NCBI RefSeq assembly: GCF_017603825.1
Contig: NZ_CP072014.1
Location: 3,100,001-3,164,000, forward strand
Length of the DNA stretch: 64,000 nucleotides
DNA from: Arthrobacter crystallopoietes
GTDB taxonomy: Bacteria > Actinomycetota > Actinomycetes > Actinomycetales > Micrococcaceae
Direction: 5' to 3'
The notes beneath the pieces are model-generated. The model was not told where the DNA came from and did no database searches. It saw only the letters and a program-made list of their open reading frames with translations. Position numbers and translations under genes: made by a program. Positions 52,301 through 61,959 of the stretch are shown here, in pieces (position 1 is the first letter of the stretch; every line of letters starts with the position of its first letter).

Positions 52301-53231
52301 TGCGGCGTACACTCCTTAGATTCGTGCGGGGCAGTCCTTCGGTAATGACCTCCCCGAAGACTTCGTCCGGGTCGAGCCTGCGCAGTTCCTCTGCCAGACA
52401 CTCTTCCACGGATCGGCGGGGGAGGGTGATGCGCTGGACGGGCTGGCCCGGTTGGATCAGTTCCGCAACGCTTAGGCCTGGCCGGAGGATGCGGATGTCG
52501 CCCTTGGGCCGGCATAGGCGCACGCCCCGGATACCGGTGCCGGCGGGGTCCTCGATGATAGTCACCGGAGCATCCAAGGCCAGCGTCAGCCAGGCTGCCA
52601 GCAGCACGGTGCTGGGGGAGTCGGATGCGCCTTCCACGGCAACGGAGGTCACGGGGGAGTGATCCACTTGGTCGAGTACCGCTGCCAGTTGGATGCGCCA
52701 GTTCGTCAGGCGCGTCCAGGCCAGGTCAGTATCACCGGCTGCATAGGTGCGCCGCAGCGAGTCCAGTGCGGTCTTGGGATCCGGCTCGTTCGCCGAGTCC
52801 GTGATCCTGCGGTGGGCAATCCTGCCGATCGAGGTGGCGGACGCAGCCTCCGGCATGCCATGCGGCCACCAGGCGACGATGGGGGCATCGGGCAGCAGCA
52901 GGGCCGACACCAGGGATTCGCTTTCTGTGGCCAGCTGGCCGTGTCCGTACAGGACGACGACCTCGGAGGCACCCGCGTCGCCGCCTACCCGGATTTGTGC
53001 GTCAAGCCTGGTCGCTTCGGCGGCTCCCGCGTCGACCAGGACGATGATCCGGCAGGGGTGTTCACGGCTGGCCACGTTGGCGGCCTGAATAGCGGTTTCC
53101 TCGTGGCCGGCTGTAGTCAGCACCACCAAGGTCAGAACGCGGCCGAGTGCGACAACGCCACCGCGTTCGCGCATGGCGACGATTTCCTTGGAGACCTTGG
53201 ACGAGGTCGTATCAAGCAGGTCAACAATCAC
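52290..53231 (-). CDS. opcA: glucose-6-phosphate dehydrogenase assembly protein OpcA
   Basis: A 313-residue actinobacterial and cyanobacterial protein needed for full glucose-6-phosphate dehydrogenase activity; in cyanobacteria it links the enzyme to thioredoxin-dependent redox control. Recognisable stretches are the opening MIVDLLDTTSSKVSKEI, the Rossmann-like LTLVVLTTAG and the central IVAWWPHGMP. No enzyme motif is apparent. It overlaps zwf by 4 nt (ATGA) upstream and pgl downstream, the order expected for this operon. Confidence 0.93.
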   Translation of the reverse strand: MIVDLLDTTSSKVSKEIVAMRERGGVVALGRVLTLVVLTTAGHEETAIQAANVASREHPCRIIVLVDAGAAEATRLDAQIRVGGDAGASEVVVLYGHGQLATESESLVSALLLPDAPIVAWWPHGMPEAASATSIGRIAHRRITDSANEPDPKTALDSLRRTYAAGDTDLAWTRLTNWRIQLAAVLDQVDHSPVTSVAVEGASDSPSTVLLAAWLTLALDAPVTIIEDPAGTGIRGVRLCRPKGDIRILRPGLSVAELIQPGQPVQRITLPRRSVEECLAEELRRLDPDEVFGEVITEGLPRTNLRSVRRSER

Positions 53232-54772
53232 GGCCTTCTCCAGGTTCGTCCGTCGCGGGCGAGGAGTTCATCGGCCGAGGCCGGGCCCCAGCTTCCGGGT
53301 GAGTATGTCTCGGGCTTGGCACCGCTGCGTGCCCAATATTCCTCAAATGGATCGAGGATCTTCCAGGAGAGCTCCACCTCCTGGTGCCGGGGGAACAGCG
53401 GCGGTTCTCCCAGCAGCACGTCCAGGATCAGGCGTTCATAGGCCTCTGGGCTGGATTCGGTAAAGGCGTGTCCATAGCCGAAGTCCATTGTGACGTCGCG
53501 GACTTCCATCTGCGTCCCGGGTACTTTGGACCCGAACCGGATGGTTGCCCCTTCGTCCGGCTGGACCCGGATAACCACGGCGTTCTGGCCGAAATCGTCA
53601 TCGTTGTGGTCCCGAAAGAGGAGGTTAGGCGCGCGTTTGAGCACGACGGCGATTTCCGTCACCCGCCGTCCAAGGCGCTTGCCCGCCCGGAGGTAGAACG
53701 GCACCCCGGCCCACCGACGGGTATGGATATCCAGTCGCAGGGCAGCATACGTCTCGGTGGTGGAATCCGGATTGAACCCTTCCTCCTCCAGATAGCCCTT
53801 GACCTTTTCCCCGCCCTGCCAGCCGCCGGTGTACTGTCCCCGGGCCGAGTGCGTGGACAGGTCCTCGGGCAGCCTCACCGCGGCCAGGACCTTTTCCTTC
53901 TCGGTCCGTAGGTCCTCGGCGTTGAAGGAAATCGGCTCCTCCATGGCGGTCAGGGCCAGCAACTGAAGCAGGTGGTTCTGGATGACATCGCGGGCCGCGC
54001 CCACGCCGTCGTAATATCCCGCGCGGCCGCCGATTCCAATGTCCTCGGCCATGGTGATCTGGACATGGTCCACGAAGTTGGCATTCCACAGCGGCTCGAA
54101 CATCTGGTTGGCAAAGCGCAATGCCAAGATATTCTGGACTGTCTCTTTGCCCAGATAATGGTCGATGCGGAAGACCGAGTCCGGTGGGAAGACCGACTCG
54201 ACGATATTGTTCAGCTCACGTGCGGACTCGAGGTCGTGGCCGAACGGCTTTTCGATCACGACGCGGCGCCACGTCCCCGGCTCCGCCTGCGCCAGCCCGT
54301 TGGCGGACAGCTGCTGGCACACCTGCTCGAAATCCTTGGGCGGGATGGACAGGTAGAAGGCGTGGTTGCCCTGGGTCCCTCGCTGCTCATCCAGATCGGC
54401 CACGGTCTGCCTCAACTGCGCGAAGGCTTCGGCATCGCCGAATTCGCCTTGGACGAAACGGATGCCCCCGGACAGCTGGGTCCACACGTCCTCGTTGAAG
54501 GGCGTGCGTGCGTACTGCTGCACGGAGGCCTTGACCTCCGCGGCGAAGTCCTGGTCCGTCCATGGCCGCCGGGCAAAACCGACCAGTGCAAAGCTCGGCG
54601 GCAGCAGCCCCCGGTTCGCAAGGTCATACACCGCGGGCATGAGTTTCTTCCGCGACAGGTCGCCGGTTACGCCGAAGAGTACCAGCGAGGAGGGACCCGC
54701 GATCCGGTTCAGTCGTCTGTCCCGCGGGTCCCGAAGAGGATTGACGCGCCGCGCACTTTCAGTTCCTGGCAT
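53228..54772 (-). CDS. zwf: glucose-6-phosphate 1-dehydrogenase
   Basis: A 514-residue NADP-dependent dehydrogenase, the entry enzyme of the pentose phosphate pathway and a major NADPH source. The coenzyme loop GVTGDLS is at 34-40. The active-site signature RIDHYLGKE is at 202-210, with the His and Lys of the catalytic set, and EKPFGHD precedes it. The C-terminal domain ends in the expected W-rich segment (SWKILDPFEEYWA). The ATG shares one base with the pgi stop (TAATG), and the 3' end overlaps opcA by 4 nt. Confidence 0.96.
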   Translation of the reverse strand: MPGTESARRVNPLRDPRDRRLNRIAGPSSLVLFGVTGDLSRKKLMPAVYDLANRGLLPPSFALVGFARRPWTDQDFAAEVKASVQQYARTPFNEDVWTQLSGGIRFVQGEFGDAEAFAQLRQTVADLDEQRGTQGNHAFYLSIPPKDFEQVCQQLSANGLAQAEPGTWRRVVIEKPFGHDLESARELNNIVESVFPPDSVFRIDHYLGKETVQNILALRFANQMFEPLWNANFVDHVQITMAEDIGIGGRAGYYDGVGAARDVIQNHLLQLLALTAMEEPISFNAEDLRTEKEKVLAAVRLPEDLSTHSARGQYTGGWQGGEKVKGYLEEEGFNPDSTTETYAALRLDIHTRRWAGVPFYLRAGKRLGRRVTEIAVVLKRAPNLLFRDHNDDDFGQNAVVIRVQPDEGATIRFGSKVPGTQMEVRDVTMDFGYGHAFTESSPEAYERLILDVLLGEPPLFPRHQEVELSWKILDPFEEYWARSGAKPETYSPGSWGPASADELLARDGRTWRRP

Positions 54773-56394
54773 TAGGGCTTTCCGTCGGAGAGGGAGGCCA
54801 CGGCCTCCTGCAGCTGTTTCATTCCTGCTTCGCGGTCCGTGAAATGGAGCCTGAGAACCGGCCGGCCATGGTCGATAAGGACCTGTGCATCGCCTGCCGC
54901 CTGTGCGGAAATCAGCTCCCCGAAGGTGAACGGACGGTCCGGAATCCGGACATCTTCTTCGCTCGCCCCGGTGATCTGCAAGTACACGCCCACTGCGGGG
55001 CCACCCTTATGGAATTGCCCGGTTGAATGCAGGAAACGAGGACCCCAGCCAAAGGTGACCGGGCGTTGGGTCAGCGACGCCAGCCGCGGTCTCAGCTGCG
55101 CCAGCTCCGCCTGGCCAAACCGGTCCAGGTACGCCTGCACGCTCAGGTAGCTGTCCGTATCGAGGGTTCCCAGCAGTGCTTTGAGGGCATCGGCCACCGT
55201 GCCAGCGCCGTTGAGCCAATCGCCGCTGGCACGGATTTCCACGGCACGGTCCACGGCCGCAGGTTCCGGCGTTTCCGGACGTTCGTCCAGCATTCCTCGG
55301 GCAGCAGTTTTGGCCGCTTCCACATCCGGTTGGTCGAAGGGGTTGATGCCGAGCAGCAGCCCGGCGACCACGGTGGCGTACTCCCACAGCAGGAGCTGGC
55401 TGCCGAGGCTGCCCGCAACCGCTACTTCGTTTGTGCCTAGCTCGATTTCCGCCTCGGTGTCCACCAGCCGGATGACCAGCACATCTGCCGCATCCATCGA
55501 CAGCTCCGGAGCCTCGGGCTCCACGACCACCGGGAGGATTCCGGTCCCTTGCTTGCCTGTAGATTCGGCTATCAGCTGCTCAGCCCAGTCGGCGAAGCCG
55601 ACGATGCCGGAGCCTTCATCCGTAATGACGATCTTGTTGCGGAGAGGCTCCGTGCCGCCTAGGGCAGCGCCCAAGGCCAACGCCATGTTTTCCGCAGCGT
55701 CTTCGGACAGTATCTCGGCTGCCTCTTCCGCGTCGGCGAGCAGCGCATCGATATCCACGCCGGCAAGACCCGACGGAACGAGGCCGAAGGCGGTAAGTGC
55801 AGAGTAGCGTCCGCCGACGTTCGGGTCCGCGTTGAAAACGGCACGGTACCCGGCTTCCCTGGACACGGAGTCCATGGGCGAGCCGGGATCCGTCACGACG
55901 ATGATCCGCTGAGCCGCATTGATGCCTGCTTGCTTGAACGCGTTTTCAAAAACACGCCGCTGTGAGTCCGTTTCCACAGTGGAACCGGACTTGGAAGACA
56001 CCACGATCGCGGTTTCGCTCAAACGTTCGGCCAACGCAGCGGCGACCTGCTGGGGGTCGGTGCTGTCCAGGACGGTCAGCTCGACGCCGGCCGTGTTGCT
56101 GATGACCTCGGGCGCGAGCGAGGAACCGCCCATGCCTGCCAGCACAATGCGCGTCACGCCTTCTGTGCGCAGTTCGTCACGCAGCTTCAGGATTCGCGGG
56201 ACCAACGGCCGGGAAACCTCCACGGCCTCGACCCAGCCCAGACGGATTGATGCCTCCGATTCGGCATCGGGACCCCAAAGCGTATGGTCCTTGGCAGCAA
56301 TCCTAGAGGCCACTTTATTCTCGGCCAATTTCGGTACGTGCTGATCAACGGCCGCCAGTGCGGCCCCCGACGCCTGGAACGACAACGACCCCAT
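54772..56394 (-). CDS. pgi: glucose-6-phosphate isomerase
   Basis: A 540-residue phosphosugar isomerase that interconverts glucose-6-phosphate and fructose-6-phosphate. Two SIS domains are present. Sugar-phosphate binding residues lie in LAGMGGSSLAPEVIS and VSSKSGSTVET, and NPFDQPDVEAAK corresponds to the region near the catalytic Lys/Gln. It is related to the actinobacterial form and differs in many positions from E. coli Pgi. The ATG at 56394 begins 4 nt after the tal stop. In corynebacteria and mycobacteria pgi is not in this operon, so its place between tal and zwf is notable. Confidence 0.93.
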   Translation of the reverse strand: MGSLSFQASGAALAAVDQHVPKLAENKVASRIAAKDHTLWGPDAESEASIRLGWVEAVEVSRPLVPRILKLRDELRTEGVTRIVLAGMGGSSLAPEVISNTAGVELTVLDSTDPQQVAAALAERLSETAIVVSSKSGSTVETDSQRRVFENAFKQAGINAAQRIIVVTDPGSPMDSVSREAGYRAVFNADPNVGGRYSALTAFGLVPSGLAGVDIDALLADAEEAAEILSEDAAENMALALGAALGGTEPLRNKIVITDEGSGIVGFADWAEQLIAESTGKQGTGILPVVVEPEAPELSMDAADVLVIRLVDTEAEIELGTNEVAVAGSLGSQLLLWEYATVVAGLLLGINPFDQPDVEAAKTAARGMLDERPETPEPAAVDRAVEIRASGDWLNGAGTVADALKALLGTLDTDSYLSVQAYLDRFGQAELAQLRPRLASLTQRPVTFGWGPRFLHSTGQFHKGGPAVGVYLQITGASEEDVRIPDRPFTFGELISAQAAGDAQVLIDHGRPVLRLHFTDREAGMKQLQEAVASLSDGKP

Positions 56395-56398
56395 CTGC

Positions 56399-57514
56399 TT
56401 AGTCCTGTCCCGCGTCGTCCAGGGCGGTGCGGACGGTTCCCAGCAGCTCATTCCAGCTGACTACAAACTTATCCAGGCCCTCTTCCTCGAGCTGCTCAAC
56501 AACTTCCTTATAGGAGATGCCTTGGGCATCCACTGCATCGAGGACCTTGTTGGCATCGGCGTAGGTCGCGGAAACGGTATCCCCGGTGACTTCACCGTGG
56601 TCAACCATTGCTTCGAGTGTCTTCTCCGGCATGGTGTTGACAACGCCATTGGCTACGAGCTCAGTCACATACATTGTGTCCGGGTACGACGGGTCCTTGA
56701 CACCAGTGGACGCCCAAAGGGGACGCTGCGGCTTCGCTCCGGCCTCGGCCAGGATCTGCCAGCGTTCGCTGCTGAACTGCTCTTCGTAGATCTGGTAGGC
56801 CAGCCGCGCATTCGCGATGCCGGCCTTGCCCTTGAGTGCTTTCGCCTCGTCCGTTCCGACCGCATTCAGACGCTTGTCAATCTCGGTGTCCACCCGGGAC
56901 ACGAAGAAGGAAGCAACCGAGTGGATGTGCGAGAGCTTGTGGCCGTTTTCCTTGGCCTGCTCCAGCCCGAGCATGAAGGCGTTGATGACTTCGCGGTAGC
57001 GCTCCAGGGAGAAGATCAGCGTGACGTTAACGCTGATGCCTTCCGCGAGCGTGGCGGTGATGGCTTCGAGACCCTCCACGGTAGCGGGAATCTTAATGTG
57101 CACGTTGCTGCGGTTGACCTTGGCGTGAAGCTTCTTGGCTTCCGCAATCGTTCCTGCGGCATCGCGGGAAAGACGGGGATCCACTTCGATGGACACACGG
57201 CCGTCAACACCTCCGGTGGCCCGCGAGAGCCCCGAGAAAACGTCGCAAGCTTCCGATACGTCGTCCGTCGTGATCGCGAAGACCGCCGCATCGACGTCCG
57301 CACCTTCGATAGCGAGTTCTTCTACCTGTGAAGCATAGGACTCCCCGTTCTTAAGCGCGGCGGCGAAGATGGACGGATTGGTCGTCACGCCGACGACGTT
57401 CTTCTCCGCGATCAGAGCCTTGAGCGAGCCTGAGGTGATCAGCTCGCGGGACAGGTCATCAAGCCAGATCGAGACTCCGGCATCGGAGAGGGCCTGGGTG
57501 TTCTTGTTTGACAT
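56399..57514 (-). CDS. tal: transaldolase
   Basis: A 371-residue TIM-barrel enzyme of the non-oxidative pentose phosphate pathway that transfers a dihydroxyacetone unit through a Lys Schiff base. Lys141 in NVHIKIPAT is the catalytic residue, with the N-terminal Asp in IWLDDLSRE (about 16-24) and TNPSIF (45-50) also conserved. The length marks it as the longer actinobacterial/cyanobacterial subtype. ATG 57514 is chosen over frame starts farther upstream, which would lie inside tkt; AAGGAG lies about 7 nt before it. It starts 10 nt after the tkt stop. Confidence 0.95.
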   Translation of the reverse strand: MSNKNTQALSDAGVSIWLDDLSRELITSGSLKALIAEKNVVGVTTNPSIFAAALKNGESYASQVEELAIEGADVDAAVFAITTDDVSEACDVFSGLSRATGGVDGRVSIEVDPRLSRDAAGTIAEAKKLHAKVNRSNVHIKIPATVEGLEAITATLAEGISVNVTLIFSLERYREVINAFMLGLEQAKENGHKLSHIHSVASFFVSRVDTEIDKRLNAVGTDEAKALKGKAGIANARLAYQIYEEQFSSERWQILAEAGAKPQRPLWASTGVKDPSYPDTMYVTELVANGVVNTMPEKTLEAMVDHGEVTGDTVSATYADANKVLDAVDAQGISYKEVVEQLEEEGLDKFVVSWNELLGTVRTALDDAGQD

Positions 57515-57524
57515 GGGAAACTCC

Positions 57525-59633
57525 TTAGGAAGCAGTGGCTTGGGCGAGCGACTCACGGGCAGCGGCCACAACGGCCTCGGCGGTGATACCGAATTCGCGG
57601 AACAGCGTCTTGTAGTCGGCAGAAGCGCCGTAGTGCTCAAGGCTGACCGAACGTCCGGCGTCGCCCACCAGGCGGTGCCAGCTTTGAGCGATTCCCGCCT
57701 CGACGGAAACGCGTGCCTTGACCTCGGTAGGCAGCACGGACTCACGGTACGTCTGGTCCTGCTTGTCGAACCATTCCACACAGGGAACGGAGACTACCCG
57801 GGTAGCAACGCCGTCGGCCTGCAGCGCCTCGCGGGCCTCGACCGCCAGCTGGACCTCGGAACCGGTAGCCAGCAGGATGACCTGCGGCTGCACGTCGGAT
57901 CCTTCGGCCTGGGCTTCGGCCAGGACGTAGGCGCCTTTGGCAACATTGTCGGCAGTAGCGAATCCGCCCTCGCCGCGGTCGAAGACCGGCAGGTTCTGGC
58001 GGGTCAGCACGATGCCGGCAGGGTGCTCATGGTTTTCCAGAATCGTCTTCCAAGCCTGCGCTACCTCGTTCGCGTCAGCAGGTCGGACGACGTCGAGACC
58101 CGGGATCGCGCGAAGGCTCGCCAACTGCTCCACCGGCTGGTGCGTGGGCCCATCCTCGCCCAGGCCGATGGAGTCGTGGGTCCAGACATAGATCGAGGGC
58201 ACACCCATCAGCGCGCCAAGCCGGATGGCCGGACGCTGGTAGTCGCTGAAGATCAGGAATGTTCCGGAGAAGGCGCGCGTCTTGGAACCGAGCACGATCC
58301 CGTTGACGATGGCAGCGGCCGCGTGTTCGCGGATACCGAAGTGCAGGACGCGGCCATACGGATTGCCCGACCAGGCATCGGTCTGCTTGCTGGCCGGCAC
58401 GAATGACGGGGAGCCTTCGATGGTGGTGTTGTTGGACTCAGCCAGGTCGGCGGAGCCTCCCCACAGTTCCGGCAGCACCGGGCCGATGGCATTGAGCACC
58501 TTGCCCGAGGCGGCGCGGGTGGAGACGTCCTTACCCGTTTCGAACTCCGGCAGGGCTTCTTCCCAGCCTTGCGGAAGTTCGTACTTCTGGACCCGGTCCA
58601 GCAGCGCGGCGGCGTCCGCGTTGGCCTGGCGCCAGTCCTGGTAGCTTTTCTCCCATTCGGCCCGCGCTTCCTTGCCACGGGCAGCAACCTGCCGTGCATG
58701 GTCCAGCACGTCGGCGGCGATCTCGAAGCGCTGCTCGGGGTCGAAGCCGAGAACTTCCTTCACCGCGGCAACTTCTTCCGCGCCGAGAGCCGAGCCGTGG
58801 ATCTTGCCGGTGTTCTGCTTCTTCGGTGCCGGCCAGCCGATGATGGTCCGAAGCGAAATGATGGAAGGCTTGGTGGTTTCGGCCTTCGCGGCTTTGAGGG
58901 CGTTGTACAGTTCCTCGATGTCCTCTTTGTAATCGCCCGTCTTGGTCCAGTCCACACGCTGGGTATGCCAGCCATAGGCCTCGTAGCGCTTGAGCACGTC
59001 TTCCGTGAACGAAATGTCGGTGTCGTCTTCGATGGAGATGTGGTTCTCGTCGTAGAGCACCACGAGGTTGCCCAGTTCCTGGTGCCCTGCCAGCGAAGAA
59101 GCTTCTGCCGTCACGCCTTCCTGCAGGTCGCCGTCGGAGGCGATGACCCAGATGGTGTGGTCGAACGGGCTTTCGCCGACGGCAGCATCAGCGTCGTAAA
59201 GACCACGGGTCCGGCGCTGCGCGTAGGCGAAGCCCACCGCGGACGCCAGGCCCTGGCCCAGTGGGCCGGTGGTGATCTCCACGCCGGCAGTGTGGCCGAA
59301 CTCGGGGTGTCCCGGAGTCAGCGAGTCCCACGTCCGGAGCCGGCGCAGGTCCTCAATTTCCAGGCCGTACCCGGAGAGGAAGAGCTGGATGTAGAGCGTC
59401 AGCGACGTGTGCCCGGGGGAGAGGATGAAGCGGTCGCGGCCTACCCAGGCCGGATCGGCCGGATCGTGGCGCATCATCTTCTGGAAGATCAAATATGCGG
59501 CCGGGGCCAGACTCATTGCGGTACCGGGGTGGCCGTTGCCGACCTTTTCCACGGCGTCGGCCGCCAGTACGCGTACGGTATCTACCGCGCGCTGGTCCAG
59601 GTCTGTCCAGGACAGTTCTTCCGTATGTGGCAC
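57525..59633 (-). CDS. tkt: transketolase
   Basis: A 702-residue thiamine diphosphate enzyme that moves two-carbon units between sugar phosphates. His35 in GNGHPG, the cofactor motif beginning SDGDLQEG (167-174) and ending near NHISIEDD, and the later [11 protein letters not shown] carry the active-site residues. It is the first gene of the minus-strand pentose phosphate operon. GTG 59633 has GAGAGGGG 9 nt upstream. The promoter should lie in the 300-bp gap shared with ctaB, but I cannot identify it confidently. Confidence 0.96.
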   Translation of the reverse strand: MPHTEELSWTDLDQRAVDTVRVLAADAVEKVGNGHPGTAMSLAPAAYLIFQKMMRHDPADPAWVGRDRFILSPGHTSLTLYIQLFLSGYGLEIEDLRRLRTWDSLTPGHPEFGHTAGVEITTGPLGQGLASAVGFAYAQRRTRGLYDADAAVGESPFDHTIWVIASDGDLQEGVTAEASSLAGHQELGNLVVLYDENHISIEDDTDISFTEDVLKRYEAYGWHTQRVDWTKTGDYKEDIEELYNALKAAKAETTKPSIISLRTIIGWPAPKKQNTGKIHGSALGAEEVAAVKEVLGFDPEQRFEIAADVLDHARQVAARGKEARAEWEKSYQDWRQANADAAALLDRVQKYELPQGWEEALPEFETGKDVSTRAASGKVLNAIGPVLPELWGGSADLAESNNTTIEGSPSFVPASKQTDAWSGNPYGRVLHFGIREHAAAAIVNGIVLGSKTRAFSGTFLIFSDYQRPAIRLGALMGVPSIYVWTHDSIGLGEDGPTHQPVEQLASLRAIPGLDVVRPADANEVAQAWKTILENHEHPAGIVLTRQNLPVFDRGEGGFATADNVAKGAYVLAEAQAEGSDVQPQVILLATGSEVQLAVEAREALQADGVATRVVSVPCVEWFDKQDQTYRESVLPTEVKARVSVEAGIAQSWHRLVGDAGRSVSLEHYGASADYKTLFREFGITAEAVVAAARESLAQATAS

Positions 59634-60049
59634 CGTTGCGGGCCCCTCTCTAATTGTTCGGCCGGCAGGAACCCGGATGAAGGTCCCATGCAGTTCCAGT
59701 CATGAGACTGCTACGCGGCCAGTGCACCGGACGTGCGCTTCGCCGGGGGTTTCCCCGGTATGGCGCCCGCCACAGTCTGCATGGCCATCAAGTCCCACCT
59801 TAGCGTCTCAGCGGGCCGCGTACAGAGGATGTGGAAGGGTGGGATGAGTAACAGTCGGACACACAGCAGGGACCGGGTGCATCCGGTTCAGCGGCCGTTC
59901 GGGATGCCGGGAGATTTCTACAAGCGATAGAGCGTATAATGAAGATGCACTTTGGCCCTTGCCTGCCCGGATGGGCGGCGTCCGGTGCCGTGGCCGCACC
60001 GGCTACGCAGATACCCAGATCATCTCCAGCAGAACTGAGTGGTTTTTCC
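59634..60049. other. tkt-ctaB divergent intergenic region
   Basis: About 300-415 bp, depending on the ctaB start, separate the divergent genes. A hairpin with CCGGGG/CCCCGG arms and a 4-nt loop (59743-59758) lies in the middle, flanked by GCGC on both sides. The right end holds a perfect TATAAT. I see no other gene; short frames here have no recognisable product. Confidence 0.5.
59935..59940 (+). promoter_or_regulatory. ctaB promoter -10
   Basis: A perfect TATAAT, rare in this GC-rich window, with no good -35. The in-frame ATG at 59939 overlaps it and so cannot be the start if this promoter is used. Confidence 0.55.
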
Positions 60050-61015
60050 TTGAAGATCCAGAGCGCTCCGGAACAGGTAGCTGACGCACCCGTAAAGACC
60101 GGTTTCGGACGCAAGGCCAAGGCCTACGTATCGCTCACGAAGCCTCGTGTCATGGAACTGCTGCTGGTCACGACGCTGCCCACGATGATCTTCGCGCAGG
60201 GCGGCTTCCCGGATGTCTGGCTGATGGCGGCCACTATGATCGGCGGAGCCCTGGCAGCCGGATCGGCCGGATCCTTCAACTGCTATATCGACCGGGACAT
60301 GGACAAGCTCATGCAGCGGACCGAGAACCGGCCGCTGGTGACCGGCGAGGTGACCCCGCGCGAGGCGTTGGTATTCTCCTGGATCCTTGGCATCGTGGCC
60401 GTGGTGCTGCTGTGGTTCGGGGCCAATCCGCTGGCGGGCATGCTCGGGGTCGGCGCCATTTTCTTCTACGTGGTCATCTACACGCTGATTCTCAAGCGCC
60501 GCACCGCGCAGAACATTGTCTGGGGCGGCGCGGCTGGCTGCTTCCCGGTATTGATCGCTTGGGCCGCGGTGACCAACACCGTTGCTTGGCCTGCGGTGAT
60601 CCTCTTCATGGTGATCTTCCTCTGGACCCCGCCGCACTACTGGCCGCTGTCGATGAAGTACAGCGACGACTACAACGCCGCCAACGTCCCGATGCTCGGC
60701 GCCATCGCCAGCGCCCGCCAGGTATCCGTCCAGGTGGTTCTCTACGCCTGGGCCACGCTCGCCTGCTCTTTGCTGCTGGCTCCGGTAGGCGGCGCCGGTT
60801 GGGTGTATACCATCGCCGCGCTGCTCGGCGGCGGCTGGTTTGTCTACGAATCCCACCGGCTGTACAGCCTCGCCAAGCGGGGGACCGAGACGGTGGAGAC
60901 CACCAACAAGTCCGCCATGCGGGTCTTCCATGGCTCCATCAGCTATCTGACGGTACTGTTCCTGGCCCTCGCAGTGGATCCGTTTGTGGGCGGCCCCGTC
61001 TTCGCCGCGCTCTAG
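60050..61015 (+). CDS. ctaB: heme O synthase (protoheme IX farnesyltransferase)
   Basis: A UbiA-family membrane prenyltransferase that adds farnesyl diphosphate to heme B, giving heme O for cytochrome oxidase. About nine hydrophobic helices are seen. Both polyprenyl-binding motifs are present: [12 protein letters not shown] and [12 protein letters not shown]. The [12 protein letters not shown] start and [11 protein letters not shown] are typical. The start is uncertain. TTG 60050 gives 321 residues, close to the usual length. ATG 59945 would add 35 residues with no family similarity, and ATG 59939 overlaps the promoter -10. It is divergent from tkt. Confidence 0.93.
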   Translation: MKIQSAPEQVADAPVKTGFGRKAKAYVSLTKPRVMELLLVTTLPTMIFAQGGFPDVWLMAATMIGGALAAGSAGSFNCYIDRDMDKLMQRTENRPLVTGEVTPREALVFSWILGIVAVVLLWFGANPLAGMLGVGAIFFYVVIYTLILKRRTAQNIVWGGAAGCFPVLIAWAAVTNTVAWPAVILFMVIFLWTPPHYWPLSMKYSDDYNAANVPMLGAIASARQVSVQVVLYAWATLACSLLLAPVGGAGWVYTIAALLGGGWFVYESHRLYSLAKRGTETVETTNKSAMRVFHGSISYLTVLFLALAVDPFVGGPVFAAL

Positions 61016-61038
61016 CCGGCTTGAGGCCATCCGTGTTC

Positions 61039-61044
61039 TAGGAT
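61039..61044 (+). promoter_or_regulatory. leaderless -10 element of the DapA-like gene
   Basis: TAGGAT lies 6 nt before the ATG at 61051, without a Shine-Dalgarno site. Confidence 0.55.
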
Positions 61045-61050
61045 GGCCCA

Positions 61051-61959
61051 ATGACAGTCTTCCGCGGCCTCATTGCGTATCCAGTCACTCCGTTCCTGCC
61101 GGACGGAGCGATCAACTTCGACGAGCTCGAACGCCATTTGTCGGAACTGGCTGTCTCAGGGGTAGATTCTATTGCCATCCTGGGCAGCTCCGGCAGCTTC
61201 GCTTATCTGAACCGTGCTGAGCGGCGGCAGGTCCTGGAGACCGGTGTGGAAGCGATCAAGACAGCAAATCCTGACCTCGCGGTTATTGGCGGGGTCAGCG
61301 CCGTGGGAACGCGTGAGCTGCTGCTGAACATTGAGGACGCGCAAGCCGCCGGCGTGGACGGGCTCCTGGTTTCCGCGATGTCCTACGTGCCCCTCAACGA
61401 AGATGAGGTGCATACCCAATCCCTGGCGGCGGCAGCGTCCACCGCCTTGCCCATCTGTCTCTACAGCAATCCCGGGACAACGCAGTTCTCATTCAGCCTG
61501 GAACTCATCGCCGAGCTGTCCCGGGTGCGCAATATCGTCGCAGTGAAGGAATCCGCGGCCGATACCGAGACCTTCCTGCTCCGGGATGAACAATTGCGGA
61601 GAATGGTTCCGGAAGGCTTCAGCCACGGGATGAGCGGTGATGTCCTCATCGGCGAGGCCGGTGCAGCCGCCGATGCCTGGCACAGCGGGCCGGCCTCGGT
61701 GTTGCCGCACCATTACCGCCTCCTGCGCGACGCGGCGGTCAACGGGGATTCGGACAAACTTGCGGAGGCCCGGCAGGTTCTGGCGCCGCTGCTGAACTAC
61801 TTCAACAGTCTGCGGAAACTGAGCAACCTCTACGCTCTGGCCCGCGCCGCGGGGGTGGATGCCGGCGATCCGCGGCGGCCTTTGCTCCCGCTGCCCGGCA
61901 GCAGCCAGCGTGAGCTGGCCCGACTGCTGGACGCGCTGCCGGACCCCGCCTCCGTCTAG
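61051..61959 (+). CDS. DHDPS/NAL family aldolase (DapA-like), substrate unknown
   Basis: A 302-residue TIM-barrel aldolase. The Schiff-base Lys166 is in VAVKESAAD and the partner Tyr138 in CLYSNP, so class I lyase or dehydratase chemistry is likely. Two features argue against lysine biosynthesis. The usual GTTGE loop is GSSGS (45-49). The Arg that binds the semialdehyde carboxylate after the Tyr is missing, replaced by GTTQF. Sugar-acid aldolases and related catabolic enzymes are better candidates. It stands between ctaB and ctaA and overlaps the convergent ctaA 3' end by 4 nt. Confidence 0.85.
   Translation: MTVFRGLIAYPVTPFLPDGAINFDELERHLSELAVSGVDSIAILGSSGSFAYLNRAERRQVLETGVEAIKTANPDLAVIGGVSAVGTRELLLNIEDAQAAGVDGLLVSAMSYVPLNEDEVHTQSLAAAASTALPICLYSNPGTTQFSFSLELIAELSRVRNIVAVKESAADTETFLLRDEQLRRMVPEGFSHGMSGDVLIGEAGAAADAWHSGPASVLPHHYRLLRDAAVNGDSDKLAEARQVLAPLLNYFNSLRKLSNLYALARAAGVDAGDPRRPLLPLPGSSQRELARLLDALPDPASV

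Noticed and set aside
59939-60049. N-terminal extension of CtaB from ATG 59939
   Set aside because: The ATG overlaps the TATAAT promoter hexamer, and the added residues have no family similarity.
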